From: Oscillospiraceae bacterium
Lineage (GTDB): Bacteria; Bacillota; Clostridia; Oscillospirales; Acutalibacteraceae
DNA length: 64,000 nucleotides
NCBI GenBank assembly: GCA_025757685.1
Contig: CP107220.1
Span: forward strand, 1,695,501 to 1,759,500
Direction: 5' to 3'
Of the stretch, positions 49,559 to 58,903 are shown piece after piece. Within the stretch, counting starts at the first letter, position 1. Each line of letters starts with the position of its first letter. The position numbers and the translations under genes are program-made. The notes beneath the pieces are model-generated. The model ran no database searches. It saw only the letters and a program-made list of their open reading frames with translations, and was not told where the DNA came from.

Positions 49559-51154
49559 TTAATGCGCATCCGCCAGCACAGCGTGGGCGCATTTTATGCC
49601 GTCCACGGCGGCGGACACAATGCCACCGGCGTAACCGGCGCCCTCACCGCAGGGGTACACCCCCCGCAGATTGCACTGGCAAAATTCGTCCCGCAAAATC
49701 CGCACGCTGCTGGAGGAGCGGGTTTCCGGCGCAGTAAGCACCGCGTCCGGCAGGGCAAAGCCGTGGAGCCGCTTGTCCATCTCCGTAATGGCCGCCTGCA
49801 TGGTGGTACGCACCTTGTCCGGCAGGCAGTACCGCAGGTTGGTAAGCGTGACCCCGGTAGGGCAGGTGGGCTGCACATTGCCCAGCGCCCGACTTTCCCG
49901 ATCCGCTAAGAAATCGCCCACCAGCTGCGCCGGTGCACGGTAATCGCCCCCGCCCAGGGCAAAGGCGTTTTGCTCAATCTCTCGCTGATAATACATCCCC
50001 GCCAGCGGGTGCTCCGAGGGGAAGTCCACCGGATCAATACCCACGAGCAGCGCCGAGTTGGCATTCTCGCCGTCCCGGGCCAGGGTGCTCATGCCGTTGA
50101 CGATCACGCCGCCCTTTTCGCTGGCGGCGGCCACCACCGTGCCCCCCGGGCACATACAAAAGGTATACGCCCCTCGCTGGTGCAGACCGTGGCAGCTGAG
50201 CTTGTAATCCGCAGCCCCCAGCTTAGGGTGACCGGCAAAAGCGCCGTACTGGGCCTTGTCAATGAGCTTTTGGGGGTGCTCAATGCGGGCGCCCACACTA
50301 AAGGGCTTTTGGATAATTTGCGCGCCGTTTTTATAAAGCATTTCCACCGTGTCCCGGGCACTGTGGCCGATGGCCAGGATCACCGCATCCGTCTCCATAT
50401 CCACCGTTTGACCCAAATGGCTGTAAGTGACCCCATGGATAAAGCCGTTGGCTAAGATCAAATTCTCCAGCCGACATTCCAGGCGCACCTCGCCCCCCAG
50501 GCGCTCAATTTTTTTGCGAATATTCTGCACCACCACAGTCAGTCGGTCCGTGCCGATATGGGGCTTGGCGGCGCATAAAATCTCCTCCGGCGCACCGGCC
50601 TCATACAGCTCTTGCAGCACCTGGCGAATAAAGGGGCTTTTAATGCCGGTGGTCAACTTGCCGTCAGAAAAAGTACCGGCACCGCCCTCGCCGAACTGCA
50701 CATTGCTCTCCTCGTTGAGAATATGCTGCTGCCAAAAGGCGTTCACATCCTGCTGGCGGCGCTGAATATCCTTGCCGCGCTCCAACACAATGGGGCGCAG
50801 TCCTGCCTCAGCCAAGATCAGGCCGGCAAACATACCCGCCGGACCAAAACCAACCACCACCGGGCGAAAAGCGGACTGCCGCCGGTTCACCGGCAGGGTG
50901 TACTTGTATTCTTCCGCCGCCTTGGCCTTCGGTGAGCGGCAGCGGCGCAGCACCTGGGCCTCGTCCAGCCCCAGGGTCACATCTACCGTATAAGAGAAGT
51001 GCACATCGTCCTTTTTGCGGGCGTCCACACTCTTTTTAAAAATCGTCAGTTTTTCAATATATTTGGGATCGGTGCGCAGCACCTTGCCTGCCTTTTTGCG
51101 CAGCAGGCTCTCGTCCTCATCCAGTTCCAGACGCAACTCACTTACTCGTATCAT
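49559..51154 (-). CDS. FAD-dependent dehydrogenase-like protein (COG2509 type)
   Basis: The protein has 531 residues. An N-terminal domain of about 95 residues (VSELRLELDEDESLLRKKAG) precedes the FAD-binding Rossmann motif VVVGFGPAGMFAGLILAEAG (about 100-119). GEGGAGTFSDGKLTTG and the C-terminal YPCGEGAGYAGGIVSAAVDG are family hallmarks. The substrate is unknown. Its start overlaps the end of the upstream flavoprotein gene by 17 nt, so the two are coupled. Confidence 0.87.
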   Translation of the reverse strand: MIRVSELRLELDEDESLLRKKAGKVLRTDPKYIEKLTIFKKSVDARKKDDVHFSYTVDVTLGLDEAQVLRRCRSPKAKAAEEYKYTLPVNRRQSAFRPVVVGFGPAGMFAGLILAEAGLRPIVLERGKDIQRRQQDVNAFWQQHILNEESNVQFGEGGAGTFSDGKLTTGIKSPFIRQVLQELYEAGAPEEILCAAKPHIGTDRLTVVVQNIRKKIERLGGEVRLECRLENLILANGFIHGVTYSHLGQTVDMETDAVILAIGHSARDTVEMLYKNGAQIIQKPFSVGARIEHPQKLIDKAQYGAFAGHPKLGAADYKLSCHGLHQRGAYTFCMCPGGTVVAAASEKGGVIVNGMSTLARDGENANSALLVGIDPVDFPSEHPLAGMYYQREIEQNAFALGGGDYRAPAQLVGDFLADRESRALGNVQPTCPTGVTLTNLRYCLPDKVRTTMQAAITEMDKRLHGFALPDAVLTAPETRSSSSVRILRDEFCQCNLRGVYPCGEGAGYAGGIVSAAVDGIKCAHAVLADAH

Positions 51155-52250
51155 TCCGCTTCTCCACTATCTGCCCGGCGGCCGCCAGACCGCTGTAAAA
51201 GGCAAAATTCAAATTATAACCGCCGCAGGGCTGCTGCTCGTCCAGCACCTCGCCCACAATATACAGCCCGGGCACCCGCCGAGAGGCAAAGCCCTCTAAT
51301 TCCGTCCGGGGCACACCGCCGCCGGTGATCTGGGCAAAGGCGTAGCCCTTGGTGCCGGTAACGATCAGCTGCCAGTGCTTGGCGATCTGCACCAGCCGAG
51401 CCGGGTCGCCCGCCGCCTGTTTTTCCAAAATCTCCGTCACCTCTGCGCTGAGGATCCCTCGCAGGGAGCCGAATTGCCGCAGGTAAGACAAGAGCTGATT
51501 TTCGCTCCACTCCGGGACCAAATCCAGCACTGCGCAGCACTTTTGCGGCCAGGGGCGGGCAAAGTTCTGCCCCACCGCCCAGCTTACATCCATCACCGCA
51601 ATGCCGGACAAACCGTAATCGGTAAACAGCACCTCGCCCTGACTCTTCGCCACGGTTTCACCGTCCAAAGTGACGGCTACTGCCGCTCGGGTGCGCTGCC
51701 CCTTGAGCTTGCGAGGGTATTTGCTGGAGGAGGTCAGCTGCACCAGCGCCGGATACAGGGGTGTACAGCTGTGACCCAGATCTTGCAGCAAGGCATAGCC
51801 GCTGCCATCGCTGCCCAGTGCCGGCTGCGCCTGCCCGCCGCAGGCCACCACCACCTTGTCACCGGCAAAGGCGCCCTTATCCGTCTGCACCGTAAAGCCG
51901 GGGAGGATCTTTTCCACCCGGCAGCCGGTAACCAAGCGCACGCCCAAGGTGCGGCAGGCGTCCAGCAGCAAATTTTGCACCGTGGCTGCCCGCAGGCTGT
52001 AAGGATATACGCGCCCCAAATCCTCCTGTCGGGTCATCAAACCGAGAGAGGCAAAGAAATCCAGCACCGCCCGGCTGTGGGGCGCCTGCATATTGGTCAA
52101 ATTGCACCGGCCGTTGCCGGTAGCCAGCAGCTTTTTGCCCGGCTGCTCCAGCCGCTCCAGTACCGTGACCTGCAGCGCCGGGTCCAGTTGCCGCAACCGT
52201 ATGGCACAGCACAATCCCGCTGCGCCGCCGCCCACGATCAGTACCCGCAT
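51138..52250 (-). CDS. HI0933/BaiN-type FAD-binding flavoprotein
   Basis: The protein has 370 residues. It starts at the FAD motif MRVLIVGGGAAGLCCAIRLR. ATGNGRCNLTN is the family signature, and GYNLNFAFYSGLAAA closes the fold. Family members are called aminoacetone oxidase-like or BaiN; the reaction here is unknown, and no bile-acid genes are near. ATG 52250 has GGAGGCG ahead. It is the first gene of a two-flavoprotein operon. Confidence 0.87.
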   Translation of the reverse strand: MRVLIVGGGAAGLCCAIRLRQLDPALQVTVLERLEQPGKKLLATGNGRCNLTNMQAPHSRAVLDFFASLGLMTRQEDLGRVYPYSLRAATVQNLLLDACRTLGVRLVTGCRVEKILPGFTVQTDKGAFAGDKVVVACGGQAQPALGSDGSGYALLQDLGHSCTPLYPALVQLTSSSKYPRKLKGQRTRAAVAVTLDGETVAKSQGEVLFTDYGLSGIAVMDVSWAVGQNFARPWPQKCCAVLDLVPEWSENQLLSYLRQFGSLRGILSAEVTEILEKQAAGDPARLVQIAKHWQLIVTGTKGYAFAQITGGGVPRTELEGFASRRVPGLYIVGEVLDEQQPCGGYNLNFAFYSGLAAAGQIVEKRNDTSK

Positions 52251-52360
52251 ATCTTCGCCTCCCTTATATAGAATATACATATCATAATATATTCCGCCGC
52301 CAAATGCAAACAATTCTTGCGCCGCCTTGCATGAAAGCGGCTTTTATTTTGATTTTCCCC

Positions 52361-52389
52361 TTGACGAACGGGTGCGGTTGTGGTATAGT
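52361..52389 (+). promoter_or_regulatory. Promoter of rpmG-secE-nusG
   Basis: TTGACG (52361-52366) and TATAGT (52384-52389) are 17 bp apart. A leader of about 105 nt follows before rpmG. Confidence 0.72.
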
Positions 52390-52500
52390 GTTTGTACCTC
52401 GGTAAGTGGGGTTTTATTTTTTGCCCATTTTTAGGTGCGCATTGCGTGGCGCAACGAGGGAGATTCACACACAATCGAAATACAACGGAGGTGCTTATTA

Positions 52501-52650
52501 ATGAGAGTTAAGATTACCTTAGCTTGCACAGAGTGCAAACAGCGCAACTACAACACAATGAAGAACAAGAAGAATACGCCCGACAGACTTGAGATGAACA
52601 AGTACTGCCGTTTCTGCAAAAAGCATACCTTGCACAGAGAAACGAAATAA
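52501..52650 (+). CDS. rpmG: 50S ribosomal protein L33 (zinc-binding form)
   Basis: The protein has 49 residues. CTEC and CRFC make a four-cysteine zinc site, so it is the Zn-dependent C+ form. MRVKITLACTECKQRNY is typical. GGAGGTG lies ahead of ATG 52501. It precedes secE and nusG, the usual order. Confidence 0.95.
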   Translation: MRVKITLACTECKQRNYNTMKNKKNTPDRLEMNKYCRFCKKHTLHRETK

Positions 52651-52664
52651 CAGGAGGACTGACA

Positions 52665-53060
52665 ATGGCTGACGAAAAGAAAGCGTCTGCAAAGCCGGAA
52701 AAGAGCAGCAAGCCTGCCAAAAAGTCCGACGCCAAGGCAGATAAGTCAAAGGCAAAAAAAGCCAAGAAAAATCCGTTCAAATCCATTGGTTCATTCTTCA
52801 AAAGCGTAAAATCAGAGGGTAAAAAAGTCGTTTGGTCAGACGGTAAGAACGTGCTCAAAAACACCTTAACCGTACTGGTAGTCGTGATCATCGTCGGCGT
52901 GTGCATTTATTTGGTAGACACCGGCCTGACCCTGGGTATGAAGGGCATTAAGAGCCTGAAGACCAACAGCGAGACCACCACCGCTGCCAGCGAAACCACT
53001 ACCCAGAAAACCACTTCGGCGGCTTTGGCTGAGGCCACCACCGAACAGACCACCAAATAA
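52665..53060 (+). CDS. secE: Preprotein translocase subunit SecE with extended termini
   Basis: The protein has 131 residues against the usual 60-80. A lysine/alanine-rich N-terminal stretch (1-45) leads to the SecE core (about 46-98): FFKSVKSEGKKVVWSDGKN amphipathic helix and one membrane segment (LTVLVVVIIVGVCIYLVD). An unusual outside tail rich in threonine, alanine and glutamate (about 108-131) follows. It clamps SecY in the membrane. The position before nusG confirms the identity. Confidence 0.92.
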   Translation: MADEKKASAKPEKSSKPAKKSDAKADKSKAKKAKKNPFKSIGSFFKSVKSEGKKVVWSDGKNVLKNTLTVLVVVIIVGVCIYLVDTGLTLGMKGIKSLKTNSETTTAASETTTQKTTSAALAEATTEQTTK

Positions 53061-53128
53061 AGACCCGAACGCACGCAGGGGCAGCGCCCCCATTCGGATC
53101 ACAGCAATTTACGGAGGTTCTGTTTAGT

Positions 53129-53653
53129 ATGGAAGAAGCAAAATGGTATGTTGCCCACACCTTTTCCGGTTATGAGAACAAGGTAGCCAGCAACATTGAG
53201 ACCGTGGTAGAGAACCGCAACCTGCACGATTGGATTCAGGATGTGGTCGTCCCTACCGAGACGGTGGTAGAAATCAAAGATGACGGCACCAAGAAGGAAG
53301 TGGAGCGCAAGATCTTCCCCGGCTATGTGCTCATCAAAATGGTGATGAACGACGACAGCTGGTATGTGGTGCGCAACACCCGCGGCTGCACCGGCTTTGT
53401 AGGTCCGGAGAGCAAGCCTGTTCCCTTAACGGAGGAAGAGGTGCGCAAGCTGGGCGTGGAGAAGGTCACCGTAGAGGTGCACTACGCCGTAGGCGATCTG
53501 GTCAATGTGATCGACGGCCCGCTGGAGGGCTTCTCCGGCACTGTGGACGCCATCGACATTCCCAACAACAGCGCACAGGTCACCGTTTCCATGTTTGGGC
53601 GCGAAACATCAGTTGATTTTGAGCTTGACCAGCTTGAAAAGGTCAAAGACTAA
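53129..53653 (+). CDS. nusG: Transcription antitermination/termination protein NusG
   Basis: The protein has 174 residues. The NGN domain (about 1-110) has WYVAHTFSGYENKVA and FPGYVLIKMVMNDDSWYVVR. The KOW domain (about 122-172) has VGDLVNVIDGPLEGFSGTVD. It binds RNA polymerase and couples it to the ribosome or Rho. GGAGG precedes the ATG. Confidence 0.97.
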   Translation: MEEAKWYVAHTFSGYENKVASNIETVVENRNLHDWIQDVVVPTETVVEIKDDGTKKEVERKIFPGYVLIKMVMNDDSWYVVRNTRGCTGFVGPESKPVPLTEEEVRKLGVEKVTVEVHYAVGDLVNVIDGPLEGFSGTVDAIDIPNNSAQVTVSMFGRETSVDFELDQLEKVKD

Positions 53654-53758
53654 CATTTGGTAATACGCGGCTTGCCGCTGATTATCACCGCTTTTTGCGG
53701 TGCGTGGGAGGAGCGCACAGCGCCCCGCCAATGACCACAATTTAGGAGGAAAATTATT

Positions 53759-54184
53759 ATGGCACAGAAGGTAGTAGGTTTAATTAAACTTCAGATCCCG
53801 GCCGGTAAGGCGACCCCTGCCCCCCCGGTTGGCCCGGCTCTCGGTCAGCACGGTGTAAACATCGTGGCTTTCACCAAGGACTTTAACGAGAGAACCAAGA
53901 ACGACGCCGGCCTGATCATTCCCGTAGTGATCACCGTTTATGAAGATCGTTCTTTCACTTTCATCACCAAGACCCCGCCCGCAGCCGTTCTCATCAAGAA
54001 GGCTTGCGGCATTGACAAGGCTTCCGGCGTTCCCAACAAGAACAAGGTAGCCACCATCACCAAGGAGCAGGTCCAGAAGATCGCTGAGACCAAAATGCCC
54101 GACCTGAACGCAGCTTCTCTGGAGGCCGCTATGTCCATGATCGCCGGCACTGCTCGCAGCATGGGTATTGTAGTAGAAGACTGA
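53759..54184 (+). CDS. rplK: 50S ribosomal protein L11
   Basis: The protein has 141 residues, the full length, with KLQIPAGKATPAPPVGPALG at the N-terminus and a C-terminal rRNA-binding domain ending GTARSMGIVVED. It follows nusG, with rplA next. Confidence 0.98.
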   Translation: MAQKVVGLIKLQIPAGKATPAPPVGPALGQHGVNIVAFTKDFNERTKNDAGLIIPVVITVYEDRSFTFITKTPPAAVLIKKACGIDKASGVPNKNKVATITKEQVQKIAETKMPDLNAASLEAAMSMIAGTARSMGIVVED

Positions 54185-54232
54185 GTCCCTTGTGGGAGGA
54201 AAGATCCGATTAACCACTGGAGGTAATTTGTA

Positions 54233-54937
54233 ATGAAACACGGAAAGAAATATGTGGACGGCGCCAAGCTGGTAGACCGCTCCAATCTGTATGATAGCGC
54301 TGAGGCACTTGACCTGGCTGTTAAGACCGCCACAGCTAAATTTGACGAAACCATTGAAGCACACATTCGCCTGGGCGTTGACTCCCGTCACGCTGATCAG
54401 CAGGTGCGTGGCGCTGTGGTGCTGCCCAACGGCACCGGTAAAACCGTGCGCGTGGCTGTATTTGCCAAGGGCGACCTGGCCAAGGCTGCTACCGAGGCCG
54501 GCGCTGACATCGTTGGCGACGCTGACCTGGTAGAGAAGATCCAGGGCGGCTGGATGGACTTTGATGTGGCCGTTGCCAGCCCGGATATGATGGGCTTCGT
54601 TGGTCGTTTGGGTAAAGTGCTGGGCCCCCGCGGTCTGATGCCCTCTCCCAAGGCCGGCACCGTAACCATGGATGTGGCTAAGGCTGTAACCGAGGCTAAG
54701 GCCGGTAAGATCGAGTACCGTCTGGACAAGACCAACATCATTCACTGCCCCATCGGCAAGGCTTCCTTTGGGCAGGAGAAGCTGCTGGAGAACTTCAACG
54801 CTCTGCTGGACGCCATCATCAAGGCAAAGCCGGCTGCACTGAAGGGTCAGTATATTAAGTCCGTTGCCGTGGCTTCCACCATGGGCCCCGGCGTGCGTAT
54901 CAACCCCAACAAAGTTGGTACTGTTTCTGCTCAATAA
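54233..54937 (+). CDS. rplA: 50S ribosomal protein L1
   Basis: The protein has 234 residues, the full length, with VELHIRLGVD-like sequence (EAHIRLGVDSRHADQQVRG) and GRLGKVLGPRGLMPSPKAGT. GGAGGTAATTTGTA lies ahead of the ATG. A new promoter and leader follow. Confidence 0.98.
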   Translation: MKHGKKYVDGAKLVDRSNLYDSAEALDLAVKTATAKFDETIEAHIRLGVDSRHADQQVRGAVVLPNGTGKTVRVAVFAKGDLAKAATEAGADIVGDADLVEKIQGGWMDFDVAVASPDMMGFVGRLGKVLGPRGLMPSPKAGTVTMDVAKAVTEAKAGKIEYRLDKTNIIHCPIGKASFGQEKLLENFNALLDAIIKAKPAALKGQYIKSVAVASTMGPGVRINPNKVGTVSAQ

Positions 54938-54948
54938 GTTTTTGGGTA

Positions 54949-55121
54949 TTGACAAGGCTCGTGCCTTGTGTTAAAATACTATCGCTGTTCAGCCAAAGAC
55001 AGCAGGTGCCGTTTGGCGTAAGTTGATCGCCTGCCGAGGAATGAATGTGCATGGTTCGCACCCTGCGGTGCAATATCTATGTCATTTTGTGCATTCCGAG
55101 GTACATCGGAATGCACTTTTT
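54949..55121 (+). promoter_or_regulatory. Promoter and L10 leader (autoregulatory) ahead of rplJL
   Basis: TTGACA (54949-54954) and TAAAAT (54972-54977) are 17 bp apart. The leader (about 54984-55121) ends in the terminator GTGCATTCCGA/TCGGAATGCAC with a T tract (55089-55121). Upstream, GAGGAATGAATGTGCA can compete with the terminator arm. This matches the ribosomal L10 leader, where L10-L12 binding promotes termination. Confidence 0.82.
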
Positions 55122-55182
55122 GTTTTGCTAAACAGCCATAAAGACCGCATTTTGCGGCAAATACTTATGGAGGTTATGTTTT

Positions 55183-55761
55183 ATGCCAAGTACAGCAGTT
55201 CTTGAAATGAAAAAGCAGCAGGTTGCCGCTCTTTCTGACCGGATCAAGAATTCCTGCGCCGGTGTAGTGGTTGACTACAAAGGCATCACCGTGTCCGATG
55301 ACACGCAGTTGCGTCACGAGCTGCGTGAGGCCGGTGTGCACTACACTGTCGTAAAGAACACCCTTTTGGGCAGAGCAGCTGAGGCTGCCGGTCTGGAAGG
55401 CCTTGAGTCTGTGTTGGAAGGCACCACCGCCATCGCCACCTGTGACGATGACTATGTGGCATCTGCCCGCATTCTGCAAAAGTTTGCAGACGGCCACGAC
55501 AATTTTGCCATTAAGTCCGGTTATCTGGACGGCAAAGTGATCGCTCTGGACGAGGTTATTGCGCTTTCCAAGCTGCCTTCCAGAGAGGCCATGCTGGCTC
55601 AGATCGCAAGTCTTGTTGTTGAGCCCATCGCCTGCATTGCCCGTGCCGTTGCAGCACTGGAAGAAAAGGGCGGTGCAACACCCGTCGCTGCAGAGGTCGA
55701 AGAGGCTCCCGCAGAGGCTGCTCCCGCTGAGGAAGCTCCTGCTGAAGAAACAGCAGAATAA
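55183..55761 (+). CDS. rplJ: 50S ribosomal protein L10
   Basis: The protein has 192 residues. The N-terminal rRNA-binding part has VVVDYKGITVSDDTQLRHEL and VVKNTLLGRA; the C-terminal helix binds L12. An extra alanine/glutamate/proline-rich tail (about 168-192) extends beyond the common length of about 165-175. GGAGG lies before the ATG. Confidence 0.97.
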   Translation: MPSTAVLEMKKQQVAALSDRIKNSCAGVVVDYKGITVSDDTQLRHELREAGVHYTVVKNTLLGRAAEAAGLEGLESVLEGTTAIATCDDDYVASARILQKFADGHDNFAIKSGYLDGKVIALDEVIALSKLPSREAMLAQIASLVVEPIACIARAVAALEEKGGATPVAAEVEEAPAEAAPAEEAPAEETAE

Positions 55762-55796
55762 TTTAATTTTTATTATAATTTACGGAGGTAATTATC

Positions 55797-56174
55797 ATGG
55801 CAACCGAGAAAATCACTGCTATTGTAGATTCCATCGCAGAACTGAGCGTTCTGGAGCTTAAAGAGCTCAAGGAAACAATCGAAGAGACCTTTGGCGTTAC
55901 TGCTGCCGCAGTCGCCGTTGCAGCTGCTCCCGCTGAGGGTGGCGCCGCTGCTGCTGACGAGAAGACCGAGTTTGATGTTGTGCTGACCGATGTTGGCGCC
56001 AACAAGATTCAGGTGATCAAGGCCGTTCGTGAGGCTACCGGCCTGGGTCTGAAGGAAGCTAAGGCTATCGTTGACGGCGCTCCCGCTACCGTTAAGGAAG
56101 CAATGCCCACCGCTGACGCTGAGGCTTTGAAGGCTAAGCTGACTGAGGTTGGCGCTACCGTTGAGCTGAAATAA
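55797..56174 (+). CDS. rplL: 50S ribosomal protein L7/L12
   Basis: The protein has 125 residues. The N-terminal dimer domain, alanine hinge (about 40-57) and C-terminal domain with KIQVIKAVREATGLGLKEAK and VDGAPATVKEAM are intact. It recruits translation GTPases. A terminator follows, and rpoB is not the next gene. Confidence 0.98.
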   Translation: MATEKITAIVDSIAELSVLELKELKETIEETFGVTAAAVAVAAAPAEGGAAAADEKTEFDVVLTDVGANKIQVIKAVREATGLGLKEAKAIVDGAPATVKEAMPTADAEALKAKLTEVGATVELK

Positions 56175-56192
56175 GTTCACGCCAAGCAACCT

Positions 56193-56227
56193 ACACGGAC
56201 ACTCCCTTGAGTGTCCGTGTTTTTTTG
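56193..56227 (+). terminator. rplJL terminator
   Basis: ACACGGACACTC pairs perfectly with GAGTGTCCGTGT over a CCTT loop, followed by seven T. Confidence 0.95.
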
Positions 56228-56352
56228 TCTTGGTGCAGCAAATGCGTTTTGTTTTTTGCTGTGTGCGATACACGCCGCTTTTTTGATTCCTATTGTAATT
56301 CTCGGCGGAATTTGCTATGATGGGCATAGATTTTCATAATGGAGGTACGGTT

Positions 56353-58806
56353 ATGACCAACTGGGGATATAAGGCGGTGCGCAAAGTGCTGCAAACCTTT
56401 GGCGGGGCGGAGCTGGCACAGCAGCAAAGCGGACGGATCACCGGTGAACCGGGCAATCCGGAGGTGGCGGCGCTGGCCAGACGAGCCGGTGCGGAAAGCT
56501 GCGTGCTGCTGAAGAACAACAACCACACTTTGCCCCTGGATCTGTCTGCGCCGGTGGCGCTGTTTGGCCGGGTGCAGAAGAACTATTTTTATGTAGGCAA
56601 CGGCAGCGGCGGCGATGTTTCCGCCCCGTACAGTATCAACCTGGTGCAAGGGCTGGTAAACGCCGGTGTGCAGCTGGACAGCACCGTACTGGCCGCCTAT
56701 GAAAGCTGGTGCACCGCCTCTGTCAACGACCCGGACCCGGGATTTTGGGGGCACTGGCCCCGCTATTATGCAGAAATGCCGGTGAAGCAAGACTGGGTAC
56801 AGGCGGCTGCTAAGCGGTGCCAAACCGCCGTGGTGGTGATTGGCCGCAGCGCCGGTGAGGACCGGGAAAACACGCTGAAAAAAGGCAGTTTTTACCTGAC
56901 GAATAAAGAAAAGGCCATGCTGGACGCAGTGACCACCGCCTTTCAAAAAGTGGTGCTGGTACTGAATATCGGCAGCATTATGGACTTTGCGGAAATCGAC
57001 GCCTACGGCGACAAGATCAGCGCCATTTTGCTGGCCTGGCAGCTGGGCATGGAAAGCGGTAACGCGGTAGCGGATGTGCTCACCGGGCAGGTGAACCCAA
57101 GCGGCCACCTGACGGACACCATCGCCAAAACCTACGCCGACTACCCGGCACAGAACTTTGGCAACAAAGCAGAGAACCGCTATACAGAAGATATTTTTGT
57201 GGGCTATCGGTACTTTGAGACCTTTGCGCCGGAGCGGGTGCTGTACCCCTTTGGTTATGGTCTGTCTTACACGGACTTTGCCTGTAAGGTGAAAAAAACA
57301 GAGATCAAGGACCAAACGGTCACCGTGCAGGTGCAGGTGGAGAACACCGGCGCCCTGCCCGGCAAACAGGTGGTACAACTGTACGCCTGCTGTCCCTGCG
57401 GTACACTGGGCAAGGCCGCCAAGGTGCTCATCGCCTTTGGCAAAACGGAGGAACTGGCCCCCGGCAAGCACCAAAGCCTGACCCTCACCGCCCCTTATCG
57501 GCACTTTGCCAGCTTTGACGACAGCGGCGCTGCCGGGCACAAAAACGCCTGGTTGCTGGAAGCGGGGGACTACACTTTTTGCCTAGGTACAGATGTGCGC
57601 AGCGCTGTCCCCTGCGCTGACCTGCACCTGGCGGACACGCTGGTGCTGGAGCAGTGCTGCCAGTTGCTGGCGCCCCCGGCGGACAGCGGCTTTGACCGAC
57701 TCACCGCCACAGAACAAAACGGCAAAGTGACCCGGTCCTACGCTCCGGTGCCCACCGCCACCGTAGACTTAAAGCAGGAGATCCTGGATCATCTGCCCCC
57801 TGCCCTGCCGGTCACCGGCAACAAGGGCTTTGTGCTGGCAGATGTGGCCGAGGGCAGCGTCAGCTTGGATGACTTTGTGGCGCAGCTGTCTACCACGGAG
57901 ATGGAACTGCTCAGTCGCGGCGAGGGCATGATGGACAGCCCACTGGGTGCCTCCGGCAATGCGGGCGCCATGGCCGGGGTCAGCGACAGCCTGCGCCAAA
58001 AAGGCATACCCCCGGTAATCACCACCGACGGCCCCTCCGGAATTCGCCTGCGGGCCACCTGCTCCCTGCTGCCCAGCGGTACCGCCCTGGCTTGCAGCTG
58101 GAACCTGCCGCTGGTACAGGACCTGTACGCCGCCATGGGGCGGGAGATGGTGGACAAGGGCACCGATGTGCTACTGGCGCCGGGCATGAATATCCACCGC
58201 AATCCGCTGTGCGGGCGCAATTTTGAATACTTCTCCGAGGACCCGCTGGTCACCGGCAAGCTGGCCGCCGCGGTGGTACAGGGTCTGCAAAGCGCTCCGG
58301 TATCCGCCTGCCCCAAGCACTTTGCCTGCAACAATCAGGAATATAACCGCAACCACAACAATTCCGTAGTCAGCGCCCGCGCCCTGCGGGAGATCTATTT
58401 GCGGGGATTTGAAATCTGCATAAAAGAAGCACATCCCAAGAACCTGATGACCAGCTACAACAAGATCAACGGCGTGTGGAGCCACTACAACTACCAGCTG
58501 TGCACCGCCCTGCTGCGGGAGGAATGGGGCTACACCGGCAATGTGATGACCGACTGGTGGATGCGCTACGCCCCCTCGCCGGAGTTCCCGGAGCTGCGGG
58601 ACAACGGCTACCGGGTGCGGGCACAGGTTGATGTGCTGATGCCCGGCGCCAAAACCGCCATCAGCAAGTCAGCGCCCAACGACGGCAGTCTGCTGGCGAC
58701 CCTGGGCAAGCCCGACGGCATCACCTTGGGCGAGCTGCAACGCACGGCAAAGAATGTGCTACGCATGACCCTGCGCACAAAATTCGCCGGGCAGTATAAA
58801 GACTAA
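56353..58806 (+). CDS. Family 3 glycoside hydrolase (beta-glucosidase type), inverted domain order
   Basis: The protein has 817 residues. The alpha/beta sandwich domain that usually comes second is N-terminal here (about 30-310: ESCVLLKNNNHTLPL, GQVNPSGHLTDTIAK, YPFGYGLSYTDF), followed by an Fn3-like domain (about 315-420). The catalytic barrel is C-terminal (about 490-817): VITTDGPSGIR, GRNFEYFSEDP, KHFACNNQE and nucleophile Asp734 in NVMTDWWMR. It has no signal peptide, so it acts on imported glycosides. GGAGG lies 7 nt before ATG 56353. Confidence 0.93.
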   Translation: MTNWGYKAVRKVLQTFGGAELAQQQSGRITGEPGNPEVAALARRAGAESCVLLKNNNHTLPLDLSAPVALFGRVQKNYFYVGNGSGGDVSAPYSINLVQGLVNAGVQLDSTVLAAYESWCTASVNDPDPGFWGHWPRYYAEMPVKQDWVQAAAKRCQTAVVVIGRSAGEDRENTLKKGSFYLTNKEKAMLDAVTTAFQKVVLVLNIGSIMDFAEIDAYGDKISAILLAWQLGMESGNAVADVLTGQVNPSGHLTDTIAKTYADYPAQNFGNKAENRYTEDIFVGYRYFETFAPERVLYPFGYGLSYTDFACKVKKTEIKDQTVTVQVQVENTGALPGKQVVQLYACCPCGTLGKAAKVLIAFGKTEELAPGKHQSLTLTAPYRHFASFDDSGAAGHKNAWLLEAGDYTFCLGTDVRSAVPCADLHLADTLVLEQCCQLLAPPADSGFDRLTATEQNGKVTRSYAPVPTATVDLKQEILDHLPPALPVTGNKGFVLADVAEGSVSLDDFVAQLSTTEMELLSRGEGMMDSPLGASGNAGAMAGVSDSLRQKGIPPVITTDGPSGIRLRATCSLLPSGTALACSWNLPLVQDLYAAMGREMVDKGTDVLLAPGMNIHRNPLCGRNFEYFSEDPLVTGKLAAAVVQGLQSAPVSACPKHFACNNQEYNRNHNNSVVSARALREIYLRGFEICIKEAHPKNLMTSYNKINGVWSHYNYQLCTALLREEWGYTGNVMTDWWMRYAPSPEFPELRDNGYRVRAQVDVLMPGAKTAISKSAPNDGSLLATLGKPDGITLGELQRTAKNVLRMTLRTKFAGQYKD

Positions 58807-58825
58807 AAAAATCCCCCACGGTGGG

Positions 58826-58854
58826 TTGCTACTGCCCCGCCGCCGTGGTAAAAT
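58826..58854 (+). promoter_or_regulatory. Promoter of the two small membrane-protein genes
   Basis: TTGCTA (58826-58831) and TAAAAT (58849-58854) are 17 bp apart. Confidence 0.65.
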
Positions 58855-58903
58855 GAAAACATCAAGTAAGCGCCCAACGGCGCAATATCGGGAGGATAAC
58901 CAA

